This document shows, piece by piece, positions 25,302-38,809 of a DNA stretch of 64,000 nt. The position numbers were made by a program, and so were the translations under genes. The DNA is from Xenopus tropicalis. Taxonomy: Eukaryota; Chordata; Amphibia; Anura; Pipidae. The first letter of the stretch is position 1. The number at the start of each line of letters is the position of its first letter. The stretch spans positions 87,766,904 to 87,830,903 of the forward strand of contig NC_030678.2 in NCBI RefSeq assembly GCF_000004195.4, written 5' to 3'. The notes beneath the pieces were generated by a model. That model had not been told where the DNA came from, did no database searches, and was given only the letters and a program-made list of their open reading frames with translations.

Positions 25302-25708
25302 AGGGGTAGTTCACCTTCAGGTCATCTCTTTAGTATGTTATAGAATAACCTATTCTTAGCAACTTTTCAACTGGTCTTCATTTTTTCTTTTTTTTTACTT
25401 TTTGAATTATTTGGCTTCTTCTGAAGAAGAAGCCTGGCCCCAGCAGCCAAAAAACTATTGCTGTGTGAGGCTACAATTTTATTGTTATTGTTACTCTTTA
25501 TTTCTTATGTTTTCTCTATTCATATTCTAGCCTCTCTTTCAAACCACTGCCTGCTTCTAGGTTATATTGGACCCTAACCACCAGATAGCTGAACAAAAAA
25601 ACTAAATGATTCAAAAACTGCAAATAATAAAAAATGAAGACCAATTGCAAACTGTCTCAGAACTCCAGTCTCTACATACTAAACGTTAATTTAAAGGTGA
25701 ACAACCCC
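25302..25708. mobile_element. TTAA MITE (Kolobok/T2-like), AGGGGTAGTTCACC family
   Basis: TTAA at 25,298-25,301 and 25,709-25,712 bracket inverted ends AGGGGTAGTTCACCTT and AAGGTGAACAACCCC. About 407 bp, non-coding. This end sequence is familiar as a very common Xenopus MITE. Confidence 0.8.
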
Positions 25709-25712
25709 TTAA

Positions 25713-27403
25713 ACTAGTTATGCAAATAATGGAAATCTGGCATTAGCAGGTTATTTACCCATCTCTAATGCCGTGTACCACAAAGTAAAGTCAGTTTTGT
25801 ATGATGTGCATATAATTACTTGCACTAAAATTGATCAGCTCTATCCTAAATGAGCCTCTGTATCTTTCTGATATAAAACATCCCAATAATAATGTTCTTG
25901 TATCAGATGGTGCAACAAGTGAAAGAAGTAACTGATGCTATATACAGTATGTAGCAAATACATATCTTTTTTATAGATGTAGCTGATGTGACTTATCTTC
26001 TGTGGGTTCTAAATGTTACATGAAGCATAGCAGAGTGTAGCAGACCTGTAAGCCCACAGCAAATACATTGCTGTTAGGAAAATGCCCTATGATTAAATCA
26101 TTCTTACTGTATCAAGTCTGTGTGAGATTGTGCAGATAGGCTTCATTTTATTGTTCTTTGCTGCTATGCAGTGTTTAACATACATGCATCTTCTTCATAT
26201 ACAAGAGGTTTCTCTTCCCTGCCTTTGTGTTTACATGTGGCAGCTGCTGATCTGCCTGCCTGCATCCACACCAGTTATTAGCAGTGCCTTCTTCCAATCT
26301 CTTCAGGAAACCGCAGACTAAAGGGAGGAGAAGTCTTAAACTGAATAATGTAATGTCTGTCTCTGTTCAGCAGCCAGGCTAGTTGCACGACCCCCTCTTA
26401 CCTTCTCCGCTCTCTGCTCCTGCAACATTTTCTCCTGTTGCCTTGCTTTCTCTGTAAATGTAATGTTATGTTTAATACAGAGGCCGTGAACTGATAATGC
26501 AGTTTTTATCCCCAGTGACCCAGGCTTCGGTGTTTTGGCAGACAGCTGCTGTCTTGTCTCTAGGGTGTTCTGTAACACTCTGTCATAAATGAAACATGCC
26601 TTGTACATCTGCTCTTTGCCCTGCATTCACACACATAAAGTAAAGTAAGTATGCCATCCATACCTCATTTTTTTTAAATATTTTTTTTGAATATAAGAAA
26701 ATGTACATGCAAATCAAAGGTGTGATACAGTTGTTGTATGACCCTAAAAAAGACTGTTAATATCTTAACAGCATTCAAGAATATTCATATCAATACCATG
26801 GAGAGCAACCTAAGTCCTGGCTGCTAGTAAATCAAAAGGTGCTACTGACGTACTTTTTCTATCACACAGGGTTGGCAAAATAATGGAAAGAATAAAATAA
26901 GGAGCTGAATTGTGCTTACAAAATCATGTATCTAAGAATACGGCTATTTCTAGTGTTTCTTGCACTAGTAGAGCAATCAATGACAGTATTTGTGATGAAG
27001 GAGGTGATTTATACTAATTTATACTGCATTTTAAAGAACTTCCAATAAAAATGTGTGTTGTTTAGATATGGCGAATAAGGACACACTTTGGAAAGTGTTT
27101 GCCTTTACCCTTGTCTTTTTTAAAAATCCTTTGTAAGTACATTACTCAAGATTAATTGGCAATTCTCATTTTAGAATGCTAGGGCATCTCCAGGAAGCAA
27201 CGTTTGTATTAGAAGGTCTAGAAGTACTAAAAGTAGTCACTTAATTTGTTCTATATACTTTTGCTGTAAATTTTACTAACTGCCAATAGATCCACCATCA
27301 TGCATAAGAACATGCAGTATGGGAGAACATTTAAGTTATAATGCACTCTAAGATATAATGCACTCCAGATATATAGTATGTAGTGAAGAGCAAAAGTTAC
27401 CAG
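25713..27403. other. no gene or element recognised
   Basis: AT-rich sequence with homopolymer T and A runs near 26,670. The 96-codon minus-strand frame at 26,336-26,626 resembles no known protein. Confidence 0.3.
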
Positions 27404-27407
27404 TTAA

Positions 27408-27908
27408 AGGAAAACTATAACACCCAGAATAGATAATTCACCAACAGATAGATGATATCATGTTAAGTAACCTATTAAAGTATATTGCCAAACTGAATAT
27501 ATATCAGTAATATTGCCCTTTTACATCTTTTCCCTTGAGGCACCATTTTGTGATGGTCGGTGTGCTCCCTCAGAGATCACCTGACAGGAAATAATGCAGC
27601 TTTAGCTGTAACAGGAAGAAGTGTGAGAGTAAAAGACATAACTTTGTCCATTAATTGGCTAATGTGACCTAAAATGTTTGTGTGCCCTTAGTTTTTTCAT
27701 GTGCACTGTGAATCGTATGATCCCAGGAGGCGGCCCTTAATTCTTAAAATGCCAATATTCTATTTAGAAGTACCCAATAGCACATACTACTAAAAAAGTA
27801 TATTTTTATGAAAATGGGTTATTAAGATGAAGCAGTGCTTTATATATTTGCTTGTTTATGCAGTATATTTTTATAGAGACCTACATTGTTTGGTATTATA
27901 GTTTTTCT
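27408..27908. mobile_element. TTAA MITE with AGGAAAACTATAACACC ends
   Basis: TTAA at 27,404-27,407 and 27,909-27,912. The left end AGGAAAACTATAACACC is matched inversely by GGTATTATAGTTTTTCT on the right. About 501 bp; Kolobok/T2-like by duplication and termini. Confidence 0.7.
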
Positions 27909-28073
27909 TTAATGAGTCAAAGAGGGAGCTGATGGGTTTCTGAATGAGAAATTTGGTTCTGTGGATTAAAGTGGGGAGAGGAGGAATAGGGGTTATGAGG
28001 TGGGAAGAGATGGTGCTAAGGAAAATAATTTTTGGGCAACACACAGAGAGGATATAAAATACTTCATACATAT

Positions 28074-28875
28074 GTAACCCTTTCTTGGCACACTCACTTA
28101 ATTTGGGCTGTAGATAGACTTAGAAACAGGAGATTTCTTTGTTCTCTTTGAATTATAGATACTGGGAACTGGAATTCAGTGCAGTGCCTCCACCTAGTGG
28201 ACGCTGAGGAACACACCTCAAGGAGATTTCCACTAGGAATAATCACACACAGTTTTGCAGCAATATCAAACTTTATATAACTGTTGAAAATGGTAAAGTA
28301 AAACAACTTTATGGATAACTGATTATCCTGCTCTAAGGAACTTGTGCAGTCTATCCACTGCTGGCACAGTCTCTATAGGTGCCCAGTCCCAACTTGAATC
28401 CGGATAGACCACAACCCTTTTTGTCAGTTCAGTCCCTTCCCCAAGAGCTCTTAAATCCCCCCAGGTAGTGCTACCTGCCCCAGAGTACCTTCCCCTATGG
28501 AAAGGTAGCTGCTCCCACGTAGCAGGCAAACGAACAATACCTGTTCTCACCAGGGGACACACACAGAGATTCCACAGAGGTCTTTGTAATCACCAGCAGC
28601 CCTGCAGACTTCTCTCTTTGTAGTCTGAACTCACAACAGATTGTACTGGCTGCTCATTCTGTATCTCTCTTCCAACACTGGCAAAAAACAACAGAGGCTC
28701 CCTTTATCAACTGCTGGGCCCGCCTCTAGAATTTTGGCTCCAAACCTTACGCACACTTCCTCCCAGAGGTGCACTGCTGCATCCTGCCAATCGGGTTCCT
28801 CCCCAGTCTGTAGCTAGGCTGGATGATGTCACAGACTGAGAAACAGGGGACAGGGTTCTCTGATTCCCTGCACAT
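28074..28875 (-). mobile_element. candidate solo LTR, minus orientation
   Basis: Read on the minus strand the block starts TGTGCAGGGAATC and ends GGGTTACA, giving TG...CA termini. A 5-bp ATGTA direct repeat lies at or within one base of both ends. Inside, in LTR order, are a TTGATAAAGG TATA-like box, a GC-richer central stretch and ATAAAG motifs followed by a GT-rich run. It is more GC-rich than its surroundings. No internal retroelement sequence adjoins it. Confidence 0.5.
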
Positions 28876-29917
28876 ACATGAAGCTGGAACTGAAACAGAG
28901 AGAAAAGGAATGGGTAACGGTGTGTTAAGGGAAATATGAACAGAGGGCAGTGGATAAAATCAATATGAAGTTGAAGAAAGGGTGCTTAGATGTGTATTAA
29001 GTGGAGTGGTAGGGGTGTGGGCATATAAAATAATGAAAGTCAGTAGAATGGAAGTGTAGTGAGGACAGAATGACAGAGAAAGCCATGAATTTCGAAGAGG
29101 GGGAAACTAATGTAATAGTTAGTAGGTGCATGGAGGGTCTTATGAATGCCATTTTAGAACACCCAAATAATTTTAGGAAAAATGTTCATCAAATACAATT
29201 TGAATATTAGAAAATTAGCCTCTAATGGTATAGGAAGTAATGAGTAATATATTATAAATGAAAAGGTACATTTGTGGCGGCTACTGATTATAAATTAATT
29301 TGGAGACATGATTATTTATTTGGTCTTAGAATGAAAGGTGACACGTAAAAGACTGTATTAAAAGTAATAAGCGTAGGGTAAGAAAGGGATTGAGAGAGTC
29401 AGAATTATTAATATAGTTTTAAAATCAATATTATGATTCTGAAACTCAGATCATTATGTTTTAGAGATCAATAGCTTCCAGTTCACATATCACTATCAGT
29501 GCTGCCATTTGTGCTCTGTCTAACCATTTGGCATTAAGGCTGTAATGCATTTGCTCTAGTGAAGTGATTCATTTTATCTATGAAAAGTTACAATAATACC
29601 AGCCTGTGGTAGGCCACAGGAATCTTAATAACAGACACTGTTGTCAGAGATATGAAAAACAATGGCACAATATCAGTATCTTAAGGAAACATTGGTGTAT
29701 TACTTGTACAGAGTCCACATTTTATAATGGTAATAATTATTCTGCAGAGAATTTAGAGTTTAGAGCTTAATACATAAAAACTCACCCACATTTTATTCAT
29801 ACCTATGGGATTGTTAGAAGCATATTTATCAATGGGTGATTTTTTTAGCTACAAAACAACCTGCCTAACAACCTGTGCAATCCATGCAATCTTCTCATCT
29901 CTTGCACTGATGCCACT
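28876..29917. other. no gene or element recognised
   Basis: AT-rich with short frames only; nothing matched the families listed here. Confidence 0.3.
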
Positions 29918-29921
29918 TTAA

Positions 29922-30255
29922 ACGATAAGGAAAGGTACAATCACTGGGGGGTGCCAAATTAATAGGCACCCCACAGTGATTGTAATCACTTTACTGATAA
30001 AACAGGCCGGTGCTCCTGTTAGGAGAAAACTGCATCGGCCTGGGGTTCCTGCAAGTGAGCGGTTCCCTTTTCTTCTTATCTCTTTGCACCACGTGTGCAT
30101 AAAAGCCAAAGTTTTACAAAAAAAACAGCTTTTTTCCCTATTGTGCATGTGTTAACCCTGGAATCACAAAGAAAGAAGTTGGTAGGAAGAGAATTGCTCA
30201 CTCGCAGGTACCCGGTACCAGGACTATTTTGATTCCCAGTCCGGACCTGGCACCA
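29922..30255. mobile_element. partial TTAA MITE with internal hairpin
   Basis: Begins after TTAA (29,918-29,921) with ACGATAAGGAAAGGTACAATC. An 18-bp hairpin (29,938-29,955 with 29,965-29,982, one mismatch, 9-nt loop) carries GGGGTGCC/GGCACCCC, a known Xenopus MITE landmark, followed by GGCCGGTGCTCCTGTTAG. The right end is unclear and the boundary is estimated. Confidence 0.5.
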
Positions 30256-30616
30256 GGCGTCACTTATGCACTGGCCTCACTGCAAACAATTATATCTTCC
30301 ATTAATATGGGAGTATTCTAAGGACTGCAAAATTCTGTTCTGCAAAAGCTGCATTTTGGTGAATTTATGATGTAATAACTATGTGCATCTAAAGTTGCTC
30401 CATTGCTCTCTGCACTAACTCATCTTAATTGTTTGCTCTTTGATTTGTAGCAAATTGCCAACTGCAAAAATAATTAGCGCTATCAATATAAACACTTTTT
30501 TAATAAAATATGTTGAAAATGAATAATTAAAGCAAGCATTTTATTAAAACATTTCAATTAACACCTTCATTGCTAAACGTCTAACATACATATGTATTTA
30601 TTTTATAAACACTTAA

Positions 30617-30977
30617 AGTGATACTGACATGAAAAAACAACTTTTTAAAATATAAATCTACATAAAAATTTACCTATAGGTCATGTTGATCATTTTTTTC
30701 TGATAGGGCTGCTTTTGTAAGTAATTGTTACTTGAAATCCCAAAACCTGACTGTTTTGCCAACCTGACTGTCCCTTCTCAGCCTGTCAGTTATAGCTTCT
30801 AATGCTAACGGCCTCCTGCTGCACAAATATGGCAGCCCCCTCATAGAGGAACATGGGGGATCAGATAGGGAATGTAAAAGCTTGGACAAATACTTTTATG
30901 GCAAAATTATAAATAGCATGCAAAGACAATGTTATGACAGATGTAAAAATGGTTTAATTTCTGGTGTCAGTATCTCT
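30617..30977. mobile_element. TTAA MITE with AGTGATACTGACA ends
   Basis: TTAA at 30,613-30,616 and 30,978-30,981. The left tip AGTGATACTGACA pairs with right tip TGTCAGTATCTCT. About 361 bp, no coding potential. Confidence 0.8.
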
Positions 30978-31095
30978 TTAAGATACTTTTTGTCAGGAAA
31001 CCAGAGCTAAAATGAACATAATGGCCAGAACTTCCTGCTTTCAGCGCTCCAACCTCTTAGTTAGTCAGTGACTTGAGGGGGCCACATGGGACATA

Positions 31096-32590
<1,495 letters not shown>

Positions 32591-32591
32591 T

Positions 32592-32670
32592 TAGGAGTCA
32601 GAGTTGGTACATTTTTGGCAACTCCAAACCCAAAATTGCTTCTGGCTCTGACACTGACTCCACAGCTCTG
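32592..32670 (-). mobile_element. fragment of a hAT-like repeat (CAGRGCTGTGGAGTC family)
   Basis: Minus strand starts CAGAGCTGTGGAGTCAGTG, continues with repeated GGAGTC-type motifs and a CCAAAAATGTACC core. A related GACTCCGACTCC fragment lies at 62,036-62,092. It abuts the broken 3' side of the Tc1 element. Confidence 0.5.
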
Positions 32671-33345
32671 GTATGGCTAGCCTTATTTCGCTTACCCTTT
32701 ATTTCCTCTCCACTTCTATATTTTATATTTGCCCTGCAACTGTGTTTCTACTCCCTTTTTTCAATTTGTAGTTTATTTGGTTTTATCCAATAAAACTAGA
32801 TATCATGTCATTATTGTTACAATGAAAATAAGCAATAACATCACCAAAGTTTTACATTGCGTTAACTACAGTAGTCTAGAAACAAATAATAAAATTACAA
32901 AATTATAACCACAGAATATACAAGCTTAACTCAAGCCTTCACTTGCAACAACTAACTACTAATTATTTGTGATTTATCACTTTCAATTAAGGACCATTGA
33001 TATATGTATATTACATATACAGAGAACATTAATATATAAATGCCTTTAGGTAAAAGATGATTGTTGTGCCCAAGACCAGTGTAGACAATCAACCACACTA
33101 AGATTCCCAAACCTTCCTATTTAAGCAGCTTTCTAAACTTTTCCACAGACATTTTAGGAAGCTTTACTTTTCATTTATATATTTATCTTTCACCATAAAC
33201 GTAAATTCGACACAGGATAAATATTTTTATGGCAATGAAAGTCTTGAAGGAAGCTAATCTACCTTTTAAATTCAAAGGAACAAGTTCAAGAGTAATTTAA
33301 ACTTGTAGTTCTCTAGTTTGTTCCACTGGATGGCATTGTGTAAAA
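32671..33345. other. AT-rich, nothing recognised
   Basis: No open frame of interest and no terminal repeats seen. Confidence 0.3.
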
Positions 33346-33353
33346 ATCTAGAC

Positions 33354-34434
33354 CAGTGCTGTCCAACTGGTGGCCCCCCACCTGTCTGGCTGCTTTGATA
33401 GCTTACCTTTGTGTAAACTTTAAATGGTATCAGTACTGGCCCCCTGCATGGTTCCCACCTCAGATTCAGGTTTTAAACCCCCTGTATTGTTTAAAAATGT
33501 AATCCCCTGTGTTGTTCACGCCTTTTAATGCCTACATTGTTCACACCTCAGGCTTAGACTGTAATAACCCACATTGTTCACTTCTTCACACCTCAGAGAG
33601 ACTATAGAAACCCACAAATAAACCCTGCACACTATACAAATAACATATACTAAGGTGGTACTGCAATTAAAAAGTTTTTTAATATATAGTTATTGTGCAG
33701 ACTGTAGGAGCAGTGCCAGCATTGTGTCACTGTATGCTGCCTGTGTGTGCCATACTCTGCCTGCCCTATGCTTCCTGTGTGTGCCATACACACAGGCAGT
33801 TTAGGGCAGGCAGAGTATGGCACACACAGGCAGGGTAAGGCAGGAAGAATATGGCACGCACAGGCAGCATAGGGCAGGCAGAGTATGGCACAGGCAGGGT
33901 AGGGCAGGCAGAGTATGGCATGCAGGCAGCATAGGGCAGGCAGAGTATGGCACACACAGGCAGCATAAGACAGGCAGAGTATGGCACACACAGGCAGCAT
34001 AGGGCAGGCAGAGTATGGCACACACAGGCAGGGTAGGGCAGGCAGAGTATGGCACACAGGCAGCATAGGGCAAGCAGAGTATGGCACACACAGGCAGCAT
34101 AGGATGGGCAGAGTATTGCACACACAGGCAAGGTAGGGAAGGCAGAGTATAGCACACACAGGCAGGGTAGGGAAGGCAGAGTATAGCACACACAGGAAGC
34201 ATAGAGCAGGCACAATATGGCACACAGGCAGCATAGGGCAGGCAGAGTATGGCACATACAGGCAGGGTAGGGCAGGCAGAGTATGGCAGGTTTTTGCTGT
34301 ACTACCACCATTAATATGGGTATGGTCATGCAATAACATGTGTGTGGTTTCAAGTGGGTATGGTTTAAAAAGGGGAGTGGCCAAAACTGGCTTCCATTAT
34401 CGGCCCTCGGTACCACAGAAGTTGGACAGCACTA
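33354..34434. mobile_element. hAT element carrying a minisatellite, copy 1
   Basis: Left end CAGTGCTGTCCAACTGG; right end AGTTGGACAGCACTA, the inverse with one change. Flanking 8-bp duplication ATCTAGAC (33,346-33,353) versus AGCTAGAC (34,435-34,442), 7 of 8 matching, typical of hAT transposition. Subterminal GGCCCTCGGTACC on the right recurs in copy 2 at 62,109-63,849. No transposase; it must be mobilised in trans. The interior is mostly tandem repeat. Confidence 0.88.
33731..34289. repeat. minisatellite, GGCAGAGTATGGCACACACA family
   Basis: Roughly 30-34-bp units built from GGCAGAGTATGGC, ACACACAGGCAG and CATAGGGCA or GGTAGGGCA. The first ~57 bp (33,731-33,787) are in the opposite orientation to the rest, making a large hairpin at the left edge. 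The open frames of 140-244 residues on both strands (CHTLPALCCLCVPYSA-type) are repeat artefacts. Confidence 0.92.
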
Positions 34435-34533
34435 AGCTAGACCAACCACCTGCTCTGAGTCCATTTTCAGACAGCCTACACCTGTGCAGGCAGGTGCAGG
34501 AGAAATGGACCCTAAATTAATAGGGCCTAGTTA

Positions 34534-34976
34534 GTGTTAGGATATACCCTGTCATAGGTCAAACTAGTTGTGATAGATAGACAAACAGCCTGAGCTCCAC
34601 GAGGAGATTTAGTGATGCAGGGTATACTACTGCCAAAAGTAGGGACCAAGTGTAGAGACCTAGGGACAAATAGAGTTTACCTAGAGCTGGGGGTGACCCA
34701 TCATTATTGAGCTAATACTGTGTTTATTAATTGACTCTGAAGTACAGAGTATTGGGCGATGATTATATGCCTGACAACCGTGCTCTGTATATATCATGCT
34801 ACATTGATATTGACATACATAGATATTCAAGTACTCTTTTGTGGATCAAGTTAAATAAAGCCTTGTTGTTTGAGTTCAAGAATCAAGAACCACTCTCTTA
34901 ATCCGAGAGATATAGAGTGCAGCACTGGTGTGTGCAAGGCAGCTCCTTAGCGCCACACACACACCAGCACTCCTTT
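34534..34976 (+). mobile_element. possible LTR-like block
   Basis: Starts TGTTAGGATATACCC, contains TATATATC near 34,788 and AATAAAGCC near 34,855 followed by a T/G-rich run. That is LTR-like order, but I could not fix the right end or a target duplication. The call is tentative. Confidence 0.3.
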
Positions 34977-35185
34977 ACTTGTGCACCTGAAATGATGCAC
35001 AAGATAGGGATGACTATGTGCCTCCGCTAGCCTGCCCATTCTGAAAACAGAACTGCCGAAGGAACTTTATACACTGCCACAATGAAAATACTGTACATGA
35101 CACCTAATGAATAGGACATTACTGGATCCAATCATATTTCAGATTCTTCTATATGAAGATATAATAGTTCTGCTGTGCTTTTTAA

Positions 35186-35568
35186 AAGGGTGCTTCAAAT
35201 TTAAGTTAATTTTTAGTATGTTATAGAATGTGCTATTTCTATTATGGATTATGGTATTTGCCTTCTGCCTCTTTCTAGCTTTCAAATGGAGGTGACCTGA
35301 CCAAAAACTATTACTCTGCAAGCCTAAAATTTTATTGTTACTTTTTATTGCTTATTTTCTCATTATCTTCTTATTTATTCTCATTCTTAGACATGCATTC
35401 AAACAACTGCCTGGTTGCTAAAGTAAACAAGACCCTAGCAACTGAATGCTGTTATATAAAAAGCTAAATAACTTAAAAACCACAAAGAATAAAAAAAAAA
35501 ATAGAAAATTTTCTCAGAATATCAATGTCTACATCATTCTAAAAGTTAATTTAAAGGCAAACTACCCC
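35186..35568. mobile_element. TTAA MITE, diverged relative of the 25.3-kb element
   Basis: TTAA at 35,182-35,185, then AAGGGTGCTTCAAATTTAAG. The right side has TTAATTTAAAGGCAAACTACCCC, close to the right end of the 25,302-25,708 copy. Both share TAGTATGTTATAGAAT near the left tip. The right TTAA has decayed to TTGA. Confidence 0.6.
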
Positions 35569-35570
35569 TT

Positions 35571-36552
35571 GACATCAGATACGTTTTTTGCTTTTGTACA
35601 GTACTGCCGGGGACAGCTGCATAACTATCCCACACCAGGCCACCCACCACCCTTCAGAGGGGCCAGGCGCTCACAGCAACCCCCGCTAACCCACCCCCAT
35701 CTCACGCAATACTTTTTTTCATATCATTAATTTCTGCACACTCTGTGTGATGAGGACTTATTATGCAGTATTTCATAGTAACTCAACAAACATTTAATTC
35801 ATATTTAATACCTTTCAACTTCTATCCCCAATCTATTTGGGTAAGCAGCCAGAAGATCAGACTAGTTTTTCCTTCCCCAACAAATTTAGTATAGCTCACC
35901 CAATAAAAATAAATCTAGGGTTCAGCTCATTAGTCTCTGTTAGACAAGGAAGGCAGTCAGTAGTGGGTTTGGGTGTGGCCCACATCTCCCCTGTACCTGC
36001 CTAAACTGCCTAAACTAAATCCTTCATGAATACAGCGTTGCCAAACACAGTTTTGTATTCATGGGGAAATGGATGTAATTATCCAATGTGCAGAAAAGGG
36101 CACAACATGAGAAAAACATGGCAGATTGTACCCATTTTTTGCAGTTTGATCCCATGTGTTGCCAACATTATTGTCTACTCAAATTAAATAAATTGCTTCC
36201 AGAAATCACTCTTGGCCAGTTGGATCATATACAGATCTACAGAGGCACCTACCTTAACTATGTCATATGCAAGGAATGGAATGAAATATTGCAGCTTGAC
36301 AGATAGGATGAAATTACATTAGACAGATGTAGAGCAAGAATTGTGGCACAATGTGATCTGCATAATGTCAGACATAAGGGTCCATTTAAAAAAGTGAAAA
36401 TTAATCAGCAGAAATTGATAACTGCATTGTGAGTAAAAAAATCATAGCAAATCAGCACAAAACCATGTCTTTTACCTTCAATGCCTTAGAAAGTAATACC
36501 TTTTAAAATATTATGGATGTAATTCTGATCCCTATAATGCTCATAATCATTA
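35571..36552. other. nothing recognised
   Basis: AT-rich with one C-rich patch (35,630-35,705). No gene or element found. Confidence 0.3.
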
Positions 36553-36979
36553 GGGCTCATTTATATATGCAGAAACAGTGAGCAAAGTGCAATCTCAAGC
36601 ACAGTTCCTATGTTTTTTCACCCCAATGCTGCGTTTTTTCACAGAATGCAAGTGTTATTGCAGCTGCAAGCAACGATGCGCCAAAATGGATGCATTTTGT
36701 TGCAAGTCAAACCAAATATTTAAAGTCTGCCTTGTGCCATTTACAGTTTTCAGTGTGTGATGTCTGCACCTGATTCTTTAGATGCACTGCATCTATTGAC
36801 TCAGGGCGCAAGGGCTACTGCCCGGTCAGGAGGTGGCAGTAGCTCCAGGGTTCCCCTGGGTTAGTAGGAGCAGCTCACAATTCGGAATGGAAGACTGCAA
36901 GGACTGAGCAGCGCTGAATAAAAACTATACAAGTTCCTTTAATGAAAGTGGCTTTAAGCACCTGCGGACATAAATGAGC
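36553..36979. mobile_element. MITE, copy 2 of the GGGCTCATTTA family
   Basis: Begins GGGCTCATTTATATATGC after TTA and ends ATAAATGAGC, an inverted pair. Central CAGGAGGTGGCAGTAGCTCC is shared with the truncated copy ending at 14,302. The 3-bp target and ends suggest a Harbinger-like element. Confidence 0.55.
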
Positions 36980-38700
36980 AGAATAGTGGTTGAAGAACCT
37001 TATACCAACTGTAAAGCATAAAAGGTTAATGCACTCTGTCACATTTTTCAGACCGAAAGGAAAAAATTCCACCAATAGCAAAAGAAAGTGATTTTTTTTT
37101 TTAATGTAAGGGCAGTCAGAGTATGTAATTTTCTACCAAACGGGGTGGTAATGGTTCCTGGGTAGGGTTCAAAAAAAGGTTGTGTGAAGTTTCTGCAATA
37201 AAAATGATATGAAATGATTAATATTAAACAGCACTACAAACTGGACTTTGCCATTTCTTTGTCAACTGTCATTTTGAGAATCACAATATTCACTCTCTCT
37301 ACCCTTCTCTTCCTTTCTTATACTGCCAACAGGCAGACAGAAGAGTGTCCTACCACACACATATTGCATGGTATAGCTAACAGGGCTGTAGTAGCACTGC
37401 ACAATGTCATTCCTACCACGAGACAGTGAGAACTTTGCCTCAATGGCATTTTGCCAGGTGTGGCAAAAGCTGGCCCTAGTAATTTCAAGACCAGGATTTA
37501 TGTCATTAATTGGGATTTAGTGCAGAGATTTCAATTTCTATCTACATTAGCAATACACCCTGGTCCAAGCACAGAAGAGGTACCAATATGAGAGTGTCAC
37601 GGTGGCCAGCTCAGACAGCATTTGGGCCATGTAAACACCCCCAGTCATGAAGTTGCAAAAAGAAGTCTGGAAAACACTACAATTACAATCCAGCTCCAGC
37701 CAGTAATAGTTAGGCTAGTGTGTGCTGAACAACTGTCAGTATGTGAGAAATGCGGTTGCTGGAAACAAAGAATAAATATCCAATGTGATCATTTAAACAT
37801 GATATTGTTTCGGTGTGTTTTTCCAAATACCATTCATTTCCACTAGACCCTGTTGTTTAACAATCACAATAAAGGCTTAGCGTATAACAGTAACTGCACA
37901 GTAAAATAGATGGTACTGTGCAAATAGCTACAATATGTTCTTTCCTCGTGTTCTCCCATGTTTTAAAGCAATTCTCTATAATTAGAATGTTCTTGCGAGT
38001 GTTCTGAGTATCTAGTACTTCTCTATTTTCTCTATAGAACATGTTTAAAAAAAAAAAAACTTATACCAGCTGGTGCCTACGAAAAGCAGAACTAATAATG
38101 TAGGGGAGTCATAAATTAAGTGTTTATATCTACTGCTTTTTAATGAGTGATGGGAGTGACACTGATGCCGTATACATAATTATGACTTTTCTCTATTTGG
38201 GCAAGCATCATGTTTTGGTGTTTTGTTTCTCATTCTTAAGCACATTTATTATCACCTACTGCCACAGTACACCAAGAGGCCCAAACAATGACAGGCCACT
38301 TGAGAACAGGAAAAACAATTATAAAACCCAGCAGTGGCCTCCATGGGGATTGTGCAGGCCAAAAAAAAAAAAAAAACCAGTGCACAAAGCTGATCCATAA
38401 CAATAAACAGCACTATTGCTCCTATCTAATAGGTTAAGAATCCACATATAAGTATTATTTAATCACCTTATATCTTGGTTTGTTTGCACTTATTCCATTG
38501 TTGTTTATTTGGTAGACCCACCAATTTAGCTAACCAATCAGATTTTAGCATTCCATAGGATAGGACCATATATACAAAATATATTCCTAGGGGTTTTCAA
38601 GGGTGCTAAGCTTCAGGCCATATGTTTGTTCCAAAATCGCATTCCATGTTACCTGTCAAATTGCATCATTCCATTATTTCATTAAACTACTCAGTTCAGC
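36980..38700. other. no gene recognised
   Basis: AT-rich. Poly-A runs at 38,049-38,060 and 38,361-38,377; the latter follows GGCCTCCATGG and might be the tail of a retroposed fragment, but no duplication was found. Confidence 0.3.
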
Positions 38701-38704
38701 ATTG

Positions 38705-38809
38705 TTCTGTATGGTATTTATTTATATAGCACCACAAGTAGTGCTTTACAAGGTGTAAACACATTTTATTATACATTATTATATTATATATAATATATTA
38801 TATATTATA
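38705..38809 (+). repeat. older dispersed repeat interrupted by the LTR element (left part)
   Basis: Contains TATTTATATAGCACCAC...GTGCTTTACAA, a motif of a widespread amphibian repeat, and then AT-rich sequence. The continuation (GGTCCCTGTCCCTAAG... near 43,190) appears beyond the LTR element, so the element landed inside it. Confidence 0.45.

Noticed and set aside
28180..28200. Second tRNA-Thr primer-binding site (minus strand TGGAGGCACTGC) like that of the 38.8-kb element
   Set aside because: The match stops after 12 bases and it lies inside, not next to, the putative LTR; likely coincidence with a common GTGGAGGCACTGC motif.
33650..34416. 244- and 216-residue Cys-rich minus-strand frames
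   Set aside because: Same minisatellite family as above; not coding.
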